A program made the translations under genes and the position numbers. 64,000 nucleotides of DNA, from NCBI RefSeq assembly GCF_030247185.1, contig NC_080572.1:38169383-38233382 (forward strand), in the 5' to 3' direction. The notes beneath the pieces are model-generated. The model had not been told where the DNA came from, ran no database searches, and saw only the letters and a list, made by a program, of their open reading frames with translations. Origin of the DNA: Malaya genurostris. Its lineage: Eukaryota; Arthropoda; Insecta; Diptera; Culicidae. Positions 12,655-26,400 of this stretch are shown here, in pieces (within the stretch, counting starts at the first letter, position 1; each line of letters starts with the position of its first letter).

Positions 12655-12868
12655 AGTTTCAGAGTGGCGAAATGGTAGCGCGTATGCACGAAATGCATAA
12701 GAACGCAGGTTCGAGTCCTGTGTCTGAGCGTATATTTTTCCAATAAATCATCTTTTCTGCTAGTTTTTCATTCGTTTGACTTCTCCAATATATGTTTCCG
12801 CTCAGTCATTGCAAAAACTGAACTTAGTTATGGCGGCTTTACGTCAAACCAACTAAAATTAATATGTC
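12655..12868 (+). mobile_element. tRNA-derived SINE (family 3)
   Basis: The head 12663-12730 has A-box-like tggtagcgcgtatgcacg and a perfect B box ggttcgagtcc; an anticodon-like stem TATGC/GCATA encloses a seven-base loop. The body (ttttccaataaatcatcttt ... cgtcaaaccaactaaaatta) matches a copy at 44950-45165 almost throughout. The repeat nature and extended body argue against a genuine tRNA gene. Confidence 0.8.
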
Positions 12869-13375
12869 GTGCATAGATTCAGCCTAATTGGAAAGAAGTT
12901 TATTAGAAGGAATTGATGAAAAATGCATTGTTAAAATTTTTTTTGAACAATAGGGCACAACTGCCATATAGAAACGTTCATAAAACAGAATGAAGAGTTT
13001 GTTTCCTGTTTTATTCAAAAGTAAAAAAACGATACCACAGGATTTAATTAAAAGAGAGCAGTCTACTCTTTCGAAAAATACCAAAAATGCACAAGAACGT
13101 CTTGCTTCCTAATGCAGACGGTTTTTTCTGTATCCTTAAGTGTTTTGCTTCTCTGCACTTCCGTTGGAAAGCAGCGATTCAGTGAGAAAAGCAAAGTAAA
13201 TGCTTTGACTTCCAGAACTTGGATGAAGGGTTCGTTTTGGTAGTTCGGGTGATTTTGTTTCATTTCCAGTTGGTTGATTTACTCCAATGCACTTTTTCAA
13301 TCACACAATTAAACCCCGTTTAGAATTAACCAGAATTGTAGAAGTAACAAGAGCACAAAATTTATTCACCCCTAT

Positions 13376-13541
13376 TCTGTATTTCGATCGAATCGGATTG
13401 TTCCGATGGAATACGAAATTTTACATTCTGCATCTCGATCGAGTTCCAGTTTTCCATACAAAATTATCACTCGATCAGATTGCAGAATGCAAATTTTCAC
13501 ATTCGTTCGAAATAATCCAATGCGATCGAAATTCACACATA
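13376..13541. repeat. Imperfect 165-bp inverted repeat
   Basis: tttcgatcgaatcggattgt on the left pairs with the complement of ccaatgcgatcgaaattc on the right, and acattctgcatctcgatcga with tcgatcagattgcagaatgc. Both strands therefore translate to similar FDRIGLFR-type peptides, an effect of the palindrome rather than coding. Confidence 0.6.
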
Positions 13542-13639
13542 CACACACACAGGACACACACACACATATGTCATATACCTAAAGTTTGAGCGAACTCTGT
13601 ACCTATTTTTTACATTTATAAAAAAAGGTAAAACAGTAG

Positions 13640-13775
13640 CATTAACTTAACGTCTACCTTGCGGTTTATGTTGAGCCGTCAAGTCGCGCTGGCAGTTCAA
13701 CATAAACTGCTACGCACTGTCACAGACGAAACGTAAAAGCAGTCAAAGACGAAACGTAAAATCAAACATAAAAAC
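13640..13775. repeat. Decayed relative of the 62.3-kb hairpin
   Basis: ttaacgtctaccttgcggtt at 13646 resembles ttacgtctgcttagcggttc in the 62.3-kb arm, and ggcagttcaacataaactgc at 13689 is the matching opposite arm. A 20-bp tandem of gacgaaacgtaaaa follows. Confidence 0.5.
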
Positions 13776-13776
13776 C

Positions 13777-14575
13777 TGTTTTAATCCACCTAGTGGTGTA
13801 ATGATGCCTTTCTCATATCAATCATACTACATACATAATACTGTGGTATTCTTCAAAATAATTTTCTTTGATTCTAAAAAGAATAACCGAAATCGGTTTC
13901 TTTGACCGTCTACTGATAAAAACTATCAATTGGAGAAGATTTGAGGTTGATTTAGAAAACTTTTTACGGTTTTGCGCCCTTTTCAGTGATGATATAAAAT
14001 TATTAACACAGTTTACCCTATATTTCCGGATCCGGATGAAATTCAGAAATTACGTATGAGACTACAGGACCTTTCATTTGAACCTAAGATTTTGAAAATT
14101 GGTCACGCCATCTATGAGAAAAGTTGGAGCACATATTTTCATTTTTTGCACATTTTACCCCATAACTCCGGAACCGGAAGTCGGATCCAAGTAATACTCA
14201 GGAATTTTGTATGGGACCACAAGACCTTTCATTAGAATCTAAGTTTGTGAAAATCGATTCAGCCATCTTTGAGAAAAGTTAGTGCACTTATTTTCACAAT
14301 TTTTTGCACATTTTACCCCATAATTCCGGAACCGGAAGTCGGATCTAAATAATATTCAGGAATTTTCGAAAAAGTTTGTGGAAATCGGTTCAGCCATCTC
14401 CGAGAAAAGTAAGTGCAAAAAAACACATACGCACATACACACACATACACACACAGACATTTTGCGTACTCGACGAATCAAGTAGAATGGTATATGACAC
14501 TCGGCTCTCCGGGCTTCGGTTCAAAAGTCGGTTTTCACAGTGATTGCATAACATTTCTATATGAGAAAGGCAAAA
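13777..14575 (+). repeat. Repeat A, full copy
   Basis: Starts cacctagtggtgtaatgatg and ends ctatatgagaaaggcaaaaa, with three internal monomers each carrying ccataactccggaaccggaa and aaaatcgattcagccatctt, and a CA-rich tract at 14420-14460 before the 3' end. Confidence 0.78.
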
Positions 14576-14685
14576 AAAGTATTCATGATATTCAAAAATT
14601 TACAAACATGTAACTTCTTTGAATATTATTTCTCCATTCAAAAATTTGCTAGTATTTTATCTTGGACTTCAGCTACAGTCCTTAT

Positions 14686-14843
<158 letters not shown>

Positions 14844-15180
14844 ACAAATGCAAATTGTCTCTTTTTATCATAAAGAATGCATAGGTAAAATTTGAGCTCT
14901 ATCAATAAATATTTGGAAAAGTCGACATTCGATTTGGAATTGCTCTTCTGTTTTACAGAATTGAAAAGCATCGAATAGTACATGTTGTTTAATGTTTGTG
15001 AAAAAAATTATCGTTTTGTAACAATTTACGATGAGAACAATATTCCGAAAACTAATGAATCGATTAATTCCACATTTTCAGATGGTGTTTCTTATTGTTA
15101 TAGCTAGTTTGTGAGCAGAGGAAAGCGAAAATGATTTGCCATTTTTACTCAAATAGAATAAATATACATTATATTATATT

Positions 15181-15372
15181 TAACCTAAGTTTGTCAAAAT
15201 CGGTTCAGCCATCTCCGAGAAAACCTAGTGAGATTTTTTGACACATACACAAATAAACAGACATTGGTCAGTTCGATTAAATGAGTCGAAAATTATATGA
15301 CATTTGGCACTCCATGCCAATTTTTACTAGTCGTTTTTTCATGTGATTGCATACCTTTCTATATTAGAAAAG
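15181..15372 (+). repeat. Repeat A, 3'-end fragment
   Basis: aaaatcggttcagccatctc, a short acatacac tract, and ttctatattagaaaagcaaa at the end match the last ~190 bp of the family. Confidence 0.65.
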
Positions 15373-17620
15373 CAAAATCGTAAAATCAGCCCAAATTAAC
15401 CAAATATGAGTAATCATTGCGTCATACCTAGTCACATCTAAGCCGCTCAGTAGAGTTAGTCCCAGTCTCGGCAATTTGTATTTTATAATCAACTTGTTCG
15501 CTAGATTATTCGTAACACAAACGGGTAGAAACTACAATGTTCCACATTTCTCTGGGCCACAGATCCTGACTGGGTGGGTGTTTTTCCTAAACGGAACACG
15601 CGTCTAGCAATTCAACCCACCAGATTTCAAGCGAAAAACTAGGTTCGGTAAACCTCGAAAGTTTCACATTAGAGAGCTGATGGAAAAAAAAAAGTTTTTT
15701 TTTCCACAGGGGTATTCCCCATGCTCCAAGTTTTAGCACCGTCCGTGGAAGCGCTACCGATATTCAACATTCCATTCGTAGGTGATAACTTTCTTTCTGT
15801 GTGGGAGTAGATGCTTATCATAAAAGAGACTGTGGGGGTCGTATGAGCAATTCTAAAATATCTATTTCACAATCAGGCCAAGAGTATAGAATAGTTCAAA
15901 TATGTTTAAAATTAGTGTTGCTTATTTTTCAATCTATCGACGAAAAGTGAAAACCGAAATCTTCGCTTTTGACTTCTGCGAACAGCCCTGAATACGGCAA
16001 TTGGAGCGCCCTTCTAACAACCTATTTCCTTGTGCATAAGGAGGGAAAATATAATGGAGCTAGGACTGAGTTCGTGATAATTACATAATTAAATGATAGC
16101 TCATGAGGCGGTTGTAGGTTGCTTCCTAAATCAAGAAATAAAAACAGACGTTAATTAGTCAGTGAAAAGGGCGATAACTACGGTTCACAACCACTCCTGC
16201 CAGCCTCGCAATGGAGTGGTTTCGAGACAGTCGCAAGTAATTGATAGATAGCTTACACTAAACTTTCTAACAAGCTATGCCTCGGTATTTACGTTATACA
16301 CGCTTCGGGATGCACCCGTCCAGGTTATCTAATTGTTACAGGTGCATTCAGTGCTGATTTATGTTCAAGGTGGTACGTGTTTGGCCTAAAAAGAAATATG
16401 TTCACGTACGCCCAGCAACCTCACGACCACACGAAATGCAACTATCAGGATAGTTTTCAAAACATTACAGTAACCTTCACCGTATGTTGTTAGAAGTTGA
16501 ACTATTGCTATTTGGTATTTACAGAAATAGATGCTCAACAACAACGACGTTCAAAGGTTCTTTGACATCAAAAAAATGTTTAAGCATGAAAAATGCACGA
16601 AGTTGACGTCCATTGCTTGGAACATTAACAATAGTTTCCAGTATAAGATTTTATAACTAAATTTGAACCAAAAAAAAACATAACTTTTCATTTTCTGGCA
16701 AGACGAATGGAAACTTTTCGTACGAATCATCGTAGAAGAAAAAGTGGTATGAGCTTCAAGAGAATCTGTCAAACCAACTTTCATAGGTTTAGATAAATTG
16801 CATCCCGTCGAGCACAGCACGAGATGCAATGGGGTAGAACAGCTTTCTCCTCACTTTAAGCGATTACTGAGAGAATGATTACGAAAAACGATAGTCGGAA
16901 AAGGTGCATCTGATCAGTAGAGAACGGGTTATTTTTTATGTGGAACACATCTTAGTTTTCTATATAGGGGTGCAAATTAGAAACTGAAGGGAAAATACGC
17001 ATTGAATTTGGTCAGGTTTTGGACACTTACAGTTCAGTCAATTTTGTATCAATCATTAATATTATTTTACCATTTAATTGAAAATATTTCTAAGTTTCGA
17101 TTTGAATGTATCATGCCACGTATTTTAAAATATATATGATTGAAATTAATAGCGAGCAGTGATCCTATTTTGTAAGCTAAAATCTAAGACATCATGCTGG
17201 CTTAATGGATTTCCCTTACTGAGACGATGGTTTTGTAGGAGTAAGTGATCTATCAGCTTGGAAGCATAACTCAGATTGGTCAATTGAAGCAAAAGCGAAG
17301 CTGTAGGGAAGCACTCAAATCTATAAATAGCAAACGTTTCAGTATCACGTGTAACATGTCAAAGGAAGGTGGGTGTTATGTATTTGACACACATGTGATA
17401 TCGGAATCACTGTACGCCATGAAATCACATGTCTGTCACGCTGAATCACGGTGGTATCACGCGAGCATCATGATACAATGGTGATTGCCGTACTACGGTC
17501 ATTTATCGTTGTACTGTGCAAAACCATATCTGTTTACTGCTACCAGCGCCATTGGTAAGCGATGGTGAACTCACGAAACAATATTTCCTTCTTCTGAGTA
17601 TCAAATAATAAACAATAATA
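15373..17620. other. No gene recognised, unique sequence
   Basis: 15540-15800 and 16080-16420 are less AT-rich than the surroundings and match nothing else in the window. No frame with recognisable protein features. Confidence 0.5.
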
Positions 17621-18416
17621 ATGATGCCTTTCTCATATCCATCATACTATCATATATAATACTCTGGCATTCTACAAAATAATTCTTCGTTTCTTAAAAG
17701 GGTAACCGAAATCGGTTTGTTTGGCCGTCTACTGATAAGAATTATCAATTCTAGAAGATTGGAGGTCGATTTAGAAAACTGTTTACGGTTTTCACCCTTT
17801 TCAGTGATAGTAAAAAACTTTTAATCAACTTTACCCTATATTTTCGGATCCGTAAGTCGGATCCGGATGAAATTCAGAAATTACGTATGGGATTATAGGA
17901 TCTTTCAGTTGAACCTAAGCTTGTGAAAATCGGTCATGCCATCTATGAGAAAAGCTAGAAAACATATTTTCATTTTTTTTGCACATTTTACCCCATAACT
18001 CCGGAACGAAAAGTCAGATCTAAATGAAATTCTGGAATTTTATATGGGATCTAAAGAGCTTTCATTTGAATCTAAGTTTGTGAAAATCGGTTCAGCCATC
18101 TCCGAAAAAAGTTGGTGCACTTATTTTCACAATTTTTTGCACATTTTACCCCATTATTCCGGAACCGGAAGTCGGAACTCAATAATCTTCAGGAATTTTG
18201 TATGGGACCACATGACCTTTCATTTGAATCAAAGTTTGTGAAAATCGGCTCAGCCATCACTGAGAAAAGTTAGTGCGAAAAAACGTTACATACACACAGA
18301 CATTTTGCGCACTCGACGAACTGATTCGAATGGTATATGACACTTGGCCGGACCTCAGCACAAAAGTTGATTTTCACAGTGATTGCATAACCTTTCTATA
18401 TGAGAAAGGTAAAAAA
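17621..18416 (+). repeat. Repeat A, full copy
   Basis: Begins atgatgcctttctcatatcc and ends ctatatgagaaaggtaaaaa. Internal monomers have gtgaaaatcggttcagccat and attccggaaccggaagtcgg. Very similar in layout to 13777-14575. Confidence 0.78.
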
Positions 18417-19088
18417 TTCTATGTAAAAATCTAAACTAGCAGCATAAAACTTATATACTTTATCAACATTGTAGCATGTTTTCAAAAGGCAGTCAAACCA
18501 CGAAAAGTTCATAAATTTGGTGAAGTTTTGAAATACAAATATATTCATATTTGTACATAAAATCAGAACTATTGAGTAATTGTTTTCTATTCAATAACAA
18601 GTAGTTTTATTGTTGAAATGGATTCAAAAACATAATGATTCATATTATAAATGCACATGTGGTAATAATAAACGATAAATATCCAATACATCAATAAACC
18701 AATTGTTTAATCACAACTTTAAACTCCTAAAAATCCTAATAAACCCATTATGAGTTAATATTCCAGCCTAGTAGACCATTTTTAATGAGATTTATGAAGC
18801 AAACTGAATCATCAAACCTATGTCAAATCTATTTCGGAATCAAATTCAAGAAGGTTTCAAAATAAAGCTTTATGATAAACATAATCAGCTTCGTTGCCAG
18901 AAAATAGTGCAAATGTTTAGTTCTAAAAGCCTTTCGTATTTCCTACACTTTTTATTTTTATTCGATGTCAGTGAATGTTACAGTAGAAATTAAAAGTTAT
19001 GGACATCAAATTTTCCCTAATGCTTATTACATTTCAACAATGAAGAAAAAAAATCTGTATCCAAGAACAAACGTGTCATAAATGTACC
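18417..19088. other. AT-rich, nothing recognised
   Basis: No frame, repeat or hairpin of note. Confidence 0.55.
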
Positions 19089-20789
19089 TTAACACTCCAA
19101 ATACCAAGCCTCAAAAAAAGTTGGAACGGTAACTTTGAGCTGTCATAGCTCAGCTGTTTTTCAACAAATCGCAATGAATTTTACACCCTTGAATTTTGTG
19201 AAGTTCGTAGACTGATTCCAAAACTTTGTAGCAGACGATTGGTAAAGGAAAACCAATGAAAATTTGATTTTTCCCGTTCCAAGGTTTTTTCACGCGCCCA
19301 ATATGCCCTATCTGCTTTCCAATTTTCTTTCCATTGGCATAATCGTCGCATAGATAATATTGAATACTTCAACTTAACCGAGTCATAACTTTGTTGTTAG
19401 TCAACCGATCTTCAAAATTTGTTCACCATTGGAAAGGTACTACTTCCAGAAATAAAATGCACTGAAAAAAAACTAAAAATAGGGTTGTCTACCCAAAGTT
19501 ATAATGAAAACTGTAGATAGATGACCTAAGAAAAGATGAGACTTTTTACAATGATCGTAAATATCTCGAAATTCAAAGCGATGACCTATATATTTTTATA
19601 CATCATTCGATTGCTAGTGATACCAGCTACAATTTTCACACAACTACCATTCCTGCACAATCAAAAGAAAACATTAAACAATCGATGAATTTATAAATAT
19701 ATATGAATTTTTCATTTTTTTCCCATGTTTGTATATAACTCAAAAATTAAAGCGATGACATGTACATTTTTTTGATTCAAAATATTGGAATTATTACCAG
19801 AAACAATGTATTGATGATAAAAATTATACATCCGTTCAAAGAATCTCAAGAAATTTGGTACAATTTATTGGGAAAATTTAGCAAAAAAAAACAAATCAAA
19901 ACTTTTATGACATATATCTTTTTTTTATTTTAGTTGGAAATTTATTATGAACAAAATTTACAAAAAAACTGAAACTTGGATTTCACTGAAAATCTTAAAA
20001 CTTTTGGTAAATATACCTAAACTCTAAAAATAATTATGTTTTAGTATTGGACAAAAGATCTAAACAATTTGTATGCACAACCCAAACAGAATTGATAACT
20101 ACTAAAATTAGGTTTTTTTGTTTTAGGTTTTCCGTAAAATCTCAAAAAATCGGTAGAAGATCGGAAATTTAAAAATTTCTGATATATATTGCGTTCCAAA
20201 TCAAAGTGAAAATATTGGAATCCGTTTTGATTTCATCTGTTTCAAAGAGTCGTAGAATTTGTTTCTATTAATAAAATAAATTTTGTGACAACACGAAAAT
20301 TTTAAATTATTTCAATGGCTTTGTACAATAAGAAATAAAACGTAAAATTATATGAATTTCATATACACACCCATGGCAAAAGAACCCAACTGCAATTTAA
20401 AAAAAAATATTGCTTTGTTTTGCAAGCATTTAAGATCAAAAACATATATCTTAAATTTTCCGCTATCCTAAACAACATCAATTATAATCGATAGAATATT
20501 AAAATTTGAATATCACAAACTTAGAATTATTTCGGAATGTAGATATTTTTCAATGATGAATGTATGAACATAATCTAAAAAAATTTTTAAAAATATCTCC
20601 TCCGCCCTTTTTTATAAACATGCTTGAAAATATTTACTGTCAAATACAAGAAACGGATTTTTTTTCGTTTGCCTCAATGTTAGATATAGCAATTTAAAAA
20701 TAACCTGTTTTTGAACTAGTTTTGCTCATAACTTCGGTTCAGAAAATGCTACCTGAATACGCCAGTCATTAAAAAATTGGTTTTAACAA

Positions 20790-21140
20790 ACTCTAAAAGA
20801 TGTTCAAAGATACCTATACGAAAAGAGATAAATATGAATGCTAGAGCAAAAAATCTGATTTTTTGAGGAACACCCTAAGTTGCTCTTTAAAAATAGCTGT
20901 GACACTAAAACCGTCCCAGATACTACTATGGTGTCCTTAGCAAAGCTGCTCGATATAAGCTTATCTACAATTTTGCCGAAAAATGCAGTCCTCTATCTCA
21001 ATACATCCGGAAAATAAGTTTTGGATCACCTTAATAATAAGAGCCACCCTAATACCATGTACATCGACATATGGCTTATCTTCACTGATCATTTGTTTAG
21101 TCCCCCTATATTGTGGATCCGTACCACTGTGCAATGCAAT
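20790..21140 (-). repeat. Repeat Z, copy 3, within the palindrome spacer
   Basis: Complement: cacagtggtacggatccaca, ttgagatagaggactgcatt and gagcaacttagggtgttcct in the same order as at 58972-62640. Confidence 0.65.
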
Positions 21141-21429
21141 TTAACTCGGAAATTTTAAAATTTCTTTTACCCATTTTTTGAGATTCTACGGCAAACCTAC
21201 AACAAAATCAGAATTTTAGTAGTTATCAATTGCGTTTGGGTTGTGCATAGAAATTGTTTAGATCATTTGTTCAATACAAAAATATAACTATTTTAAGAAT
21301 TTTAGGTTATTTCCTAAAATTTTTAAAATTTTCGGTGAAATCCAAGTTTCCGTTTTTTTGTAAATTTTGTTTATAATAAATTTCCAAATAAAATTAAAAA
21401 AAATATATGTCATAAAATTTTAAAGTTTT

Positions 21430-21577
21430 TTGTTTCAATTATAGAGGCTTTAACATTAATGTCATTCGCCTCTTCGGGACAGAAAAACTTTCTGACCCTA
21501 TGTGCGGGGTTGGGAATCGAACCCAGGCGGGCGGCGTGAAAGGCATCGACTTACCCATCACGCTATACCCGTCCCCT
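21430..21577 (-). mobile_element. tRNA-derived SINE (family 1)
   Basis: Same A box, B box and cctcttcggg body as the 3.4-kb copy, minus orientation. It interrupts the right arm of the TTAA-flanked palindrome; the left arm at about 19900 is the uninterrupted equivalent. Flanks tttaaagt / tttaaaagt suggest a target duplication. Confidence 0.85.
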
Positions 21578-22664
21578 GGCTTTAAAAGTCTTGATTTCAT
21601 GTTGTTTGGTAAAATTTTCCCAATAATACAAATTCTCTGTGTTTGTACCAAATTCCATCAATACATTGTTTCCGGTAATGATTCCAATATTCTGAATCAA
21701 AAAAATGTACATGTCATCGCTTTAATTTTTGAGTTATGAACAAACATGTGAAAAAAAAGAAAAATTCATATATATTTATAAATTCATCGATTTTTTAAAG
21801 TTTTCTTTTGATTGTGCTGGAATGGTAGTTGAGCGAAAATTGTAGCTGGTATTACTAGCAATCGAATGATGTGTAAAAATATATAGGTCATCGCTTTGAA
21901 TTTCGAAATATTTACGATCTTTGTAAAAAGTCTCACCTTTTCTTAGGTCATCTATCTACAGTTTTCATTATAACTTTGGGTAGACAACCCTATTTTTCGT
22001 ATTACCTTTCCAATGGTGAACAAATTTTGAAGATCGGTTGACTAACAACAAAGTTATGACTCGGTAAAGTTGAAGTTCTTAATATCCGATTCGCGATGCA
22101 GGTGCCGCATGAATGCAGATAGGGCACATTTTGAGCTTGAAAAAAACTTGGAACGGGAAAAATCAGATTTTTATTAGTTTTTCCTAAAAGATCGTCAATA
22201 ATGATATACTTAAAATAATCTACAAACTTCACAAAATTCGATGGTGTAAAATTTATCGCAATTGGTCAAGTAACAACTGAGCTATGATAGCTCAAAGTTA
22301 CCGTTCCAACTTTTTTTGAGGCTTAGTGCTTCGCGTAACTTTTTTAGGCTTGGTATTAGGAGTGTTAAAACCATAAAATTTGATATGAGTGAAACTGTCA
22401 TCCAATGAACACTTACACACAACACTAGTTTAATAATTTAATCAGTTGCTAGGAATACACTTCAAACCGCAAAAATTTTTGGTTTCTATTATCGATCATC
22501 GGAACTGGGAAATCAAGCTAAGACAGAAATGATTGTACGGAAATCACATGTCAGCGGTGACAACATGCCACAAAGCGTTATAAAACGATTCGAAGCTTTG
22601 ATTGGTATACAAGTGTCATGCTAGTTTGAACGAAATGCTTTGTTATTGTCATCTCATGATAAAT

Positions 22665-22890
22665 TTTAAGTGTTTAAGATTAATTTCTAATTTAAATAAG
22701 ATTAACTCGATTAATTATTTAATAATCGGAAACTTCAATTGGTATGCTTTGATCGTGTGTCATGAAATTCCACGTTATGCGAATTCCATGTTGCGTCGTT
22801 TTCGCCTGAAAAATTTGTCACTACCCCAGGGTGAATTTTGAGCGCTTAAGATTAATTTCTAATTTATATAAGATGAACTCGATTCATAAT
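22665..22890 (+). repeat. Pair of ~45-bp direct repeats
   Basis: taagattaatttctaattta followed by taagat(t/g)aactcgatt occurs at about 22675 and 22848. Confidence 0.7.
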
Positions 22891-23416
22891 GAGAAAAGTT
22901 TATCGCTTCAACCAAAATCGCAGAATGGCAAAGAAACTTAACGCTAAAAAAAATAACTGCGTGTATACAAAACTTGAACACAATTTGGCGAAGAGAAGCT
23001 TAAATATCGAAATCCATATTGAATGTATGGACAAAGCTATAATTGCATACATTTGGGATGTTGATATAATTTCGTCGGCAACAAAACAAATACAAATCAA
23101 ACCAAACAGAGCCTATATTCTGGCTGCTCGTGTTCGTTGTTGATTCCCAATAAAGATAAACCTGAGCAGACTCTCGTACAATTGCGGATTCAAAAGTGCA
23201 TTGTTTGATTGAAAATGTATTGCATTGTTTGATTGATGTCGAACATTAGAAATTTTGATTGTGTTGTTCCACATAAATAGCTCGAACAACCTCATGGGGC
23301 TGATCCTTATTGTTTTTAATTTGTATATATGTCTTATTATTAAACCAGCGAGTTGAGCAAATCTTGGTTATTTTCTTGTAATATCGGTTAAGGACATCTC
23401 AAAAAACTACTTGTTA

Positions 23417-23450
23417 TTTCACCTAGTGGTGGGATACTGCTTTCTCTTGT
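23417..23450 (+). repeat. Repeat A-like 5' terminus only
   Basis: tttcacctagtggtgggata and ctgctttctct resemble the 5' end of repeat A; nothing further matches. Confidence 0.4.
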
Positions 23451-26400
23451 CATATTTATTTCTTGTTGTTGATCTATGTTTTGGTCCAAATTTAGCCAGA
23501 GCCAACAATTTTCAAAATGATCAAAAGGGAAAATATTCACCCGTACTCGACCCGCACACTTGCACGACTGAAAGTAAAAATCCTTATCCGAACCGACCCT
23601 GATCACTTAAAATCAAAATTTTGAAAATCGCGTCTGAAACATTACGCAAGTGATTTCCAGACAAAAAGACGGGAGGGTTATGACAGAGACATAACTGGAT
23701 CACGTGAATACGAATAAAACTGATGTACCGAATGTTGATAATCGCACGTAATAGTTGATTGATTGTGTGAATTTTTCAATTTTTGAATGCGTCGCTTGCA
23801 TAATTGTAACGGTTTAATTACAGAGAGCACTAGGGGTTGTGTAGGGGACAAGACCGATAAAATAAAAGCGATTTGAAAGAATATCCACAAACCTGTAATA
23901 TAAATTATTGATATCCACTCGTCAAGTGTGGTGTCGGTGTATTCAAAATTCTTTCAAAAATTCGTGATAAATGATATACTCAACTAGATACTTTGAGTGA
24001 ATATCTTACAATCCAGTGGTAATTCCATATAAAAAGAATATAGAATATTATTCTGTCCTTATATAAAATGTTCAATAGTTGGAATCAGCTAGATGAAGTT
24101 TTGTCGTCCTGCCAATGGTTTTGATCTGTAACAAAGAATTAACAATTTCACAATAGGCGCGAAAATCAATTATAAGAGCATTTTGGTTAAAAATTGAATG
24201 ACTAAATTGACCATCTTAAACAATATGCACAAAAGTATCTTCCTAATATTAGTCAATTCAAAATACTCATTCATACTCATTCATACTCGTTCAAAAACTG
24301 AAAATATTTCGTATTTCTATGTGTCGATTTTGCACGTTACTCCGCTTTGTTCGATGATTGCTTCAATTCATGCGGTTGAACTTTTACGAGCCATAGTTTG
24401 GCACTGAATTTCATCTTAATGCTCGTTCATACCTAACATTTTAGAAAACTTTAATTTTAAGTTAGTTGTAGTTATCTCATGCTACTGAAAATTTGATCAT
24501 AAATTGTTGACCATATACCTGATGATATGGGGAAAAATTATGTTGCTGCATTAAATACAACAAGATATATTCGCGATTAAGTTCTACCCGTTCTTGTACA
24601 GGGTAAATTTTGAAACGGCGCCCCATAGTAAAGTAAATTGTATTCACGACAAAAAATATCGATCAGAAAACTCACTGAAAAAAGTTTACTACTGATTTTT
24701 GGCAAACGCGATTTCCACTAAATCTGATCTCACATGGCAAAAATCAGTTGTGAAAAGTTTACTAGCGAACATTCTCCTTGATGATCTTTAAAAAAAATAC
24801 AAGAATCAGCCCAATGGGGTTGTTTGAGCAATTAATGTGGATGTATTCCTCGCGTAAAAAAACATCTCAGTGTATTAAGAACCAACATCAAACACGCGAA
24901 TCCAGACTCTGTTTGCCTTGATCCGTGTTTGTCTTGAAATTACATCAATAGCCCAAATATATCCAATCATATCTACGTGCATACTATTATTTTTAGGTAC
25001 ATTACTGCTTGTAATACTAACATAAGTACACCAAATGAAAAAGATAACTTGGCGTATGTTCCTGCCATTTGTTGACTAATATGTACATTGGAAGAAATTG
25101 ACATCTTAGAAAAACCAGGTGTGACATCAGAATTGTTTTGTTGAAGTTTAGGTTGAATTGGAATTATCTAAAATAACGAGCATTTTAACTTTCTTGTCCA
25201 CAGGATATTGTCTATTAATGGATCTATGATATCCATCACAATTAGAGCATTGATATATATCTGTGGGTTCGTTCTTTGGGCAGAATGCGAATTACTAAAA
25301 TTCAAACAGCATTTTATTCATTATGTTCCCACCGAACTTGTACGTGAAATATGAAACGTGTTATTTGATAATATTTTAAATTCTATGCGTAATTACTTTA
25401 TGTAATTTATGCTAACGTATAGTTACTTTCTATTTACATAATTGCTTTAGTAAAGTATAATAGTGTATTAGATTAAGTTCATTGATGATTTCAGAGCCTG
25501 ACTTAACAATGCCATTCACTCTTTTTTCAGAAGTATTTTTTTCGAAGGAGTAAAACCAAGCAGTTCTTTCAATTCAACGCAACTTGAAAATACCAAAAAA
25601 ATACTGCAAGTGCGTTTGTGATCTTCCAATTCATCCACCAAGACATTGTAGCCTTCGTCCGATTTGATATAAGGCTCAGAAAAAATCTCGTAAATGTAAA
25701 TATTTGAGTGTCAAAAATGATAAATTTTTATAGCTGACCCATGTTTTTATGCATTCTGATACATTTTTGAGTACTAAAACAAGTTTACACGTGTGCTTGA
25801 AATGCTGAGTATGCTTAGCACATTTTTAAATCATTTCTGTAAAGTTATGTCATTTTACGAAGTATGTTCTTATGAATTACGTCAGGTGTAAGTTTAAATC
25901 ACCTGTAAATTTTATAATATTTTCATTTATTGGAAATTTAGCTTGCTTGAATTTTATTTATTTCTTCCCTTTTAGTAAAAGGTTTGAAATATATTACATT
26001 AAAATATACGGAAGATTATCATAATGGCGGTCATAATTATGTTCTTATAACTAATGATTCTCAATTAAAGTTGTGGTTGTGGGGACTACAAACCAACAAA
26101 ATCGCAATAAAACAACTTTTAAGTAATCGTGAAACGGGTTTTTGTTTATTATTTTTGAAAAATCACTTTTCTCCTGACACTTGGAGGTGCCGTAATTTTG
26201 ACGTAGCACTACACAGATAAAAATATTTTACGAATTTACATCTATTATCATGCAAATATTTGAAGCAGGCAATAAAACATAGAGTTCCTTTACAATTCTC
26301 TACGTTTCAATATAATTTAATGATAAAACTAAGCGTTAATTGGAAAATACCGTTTTAATAATTGAAAATTCAATGCAATCCAATTCAGTTTTGCATCGAC

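Larger units (their letters stand above)
19093..22364. mobile_element. 3.3-kb TTAA-flanked palindromic element
   Basis: TTAA at 19089-19092 and 22365-22368 flank inverted ends CACTCCAAATACCAAGCCT / AGGCTTGGTATTAGGAGTG. The inverted arms extend over about 1.07 kb: 19093-~20170 and ~21160-22364, the right arm lengthened by a 148-bp SINE. The TTAA target points to a piggyBac-type transposase. No open frame of note; the ~1-kb spacer includes a copy of repeat Z. Confidence 0.82.

Noticed and set aside
12663..12734. tRNA gene candidate (A box, B box, anticodon-like stem)
   Set aside because: A second copy at 44.96 kb shares a long non-tRNA body and the loop lacks the invariant T at position 33; this is a SINE head.
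22889..23143. 84-codon basic frame (MRKVYRFNQNRRMAKK)
   Set aside because: No conserved motif, A-rich composition explains the Lys/Asn content, no splice or regulatory context.
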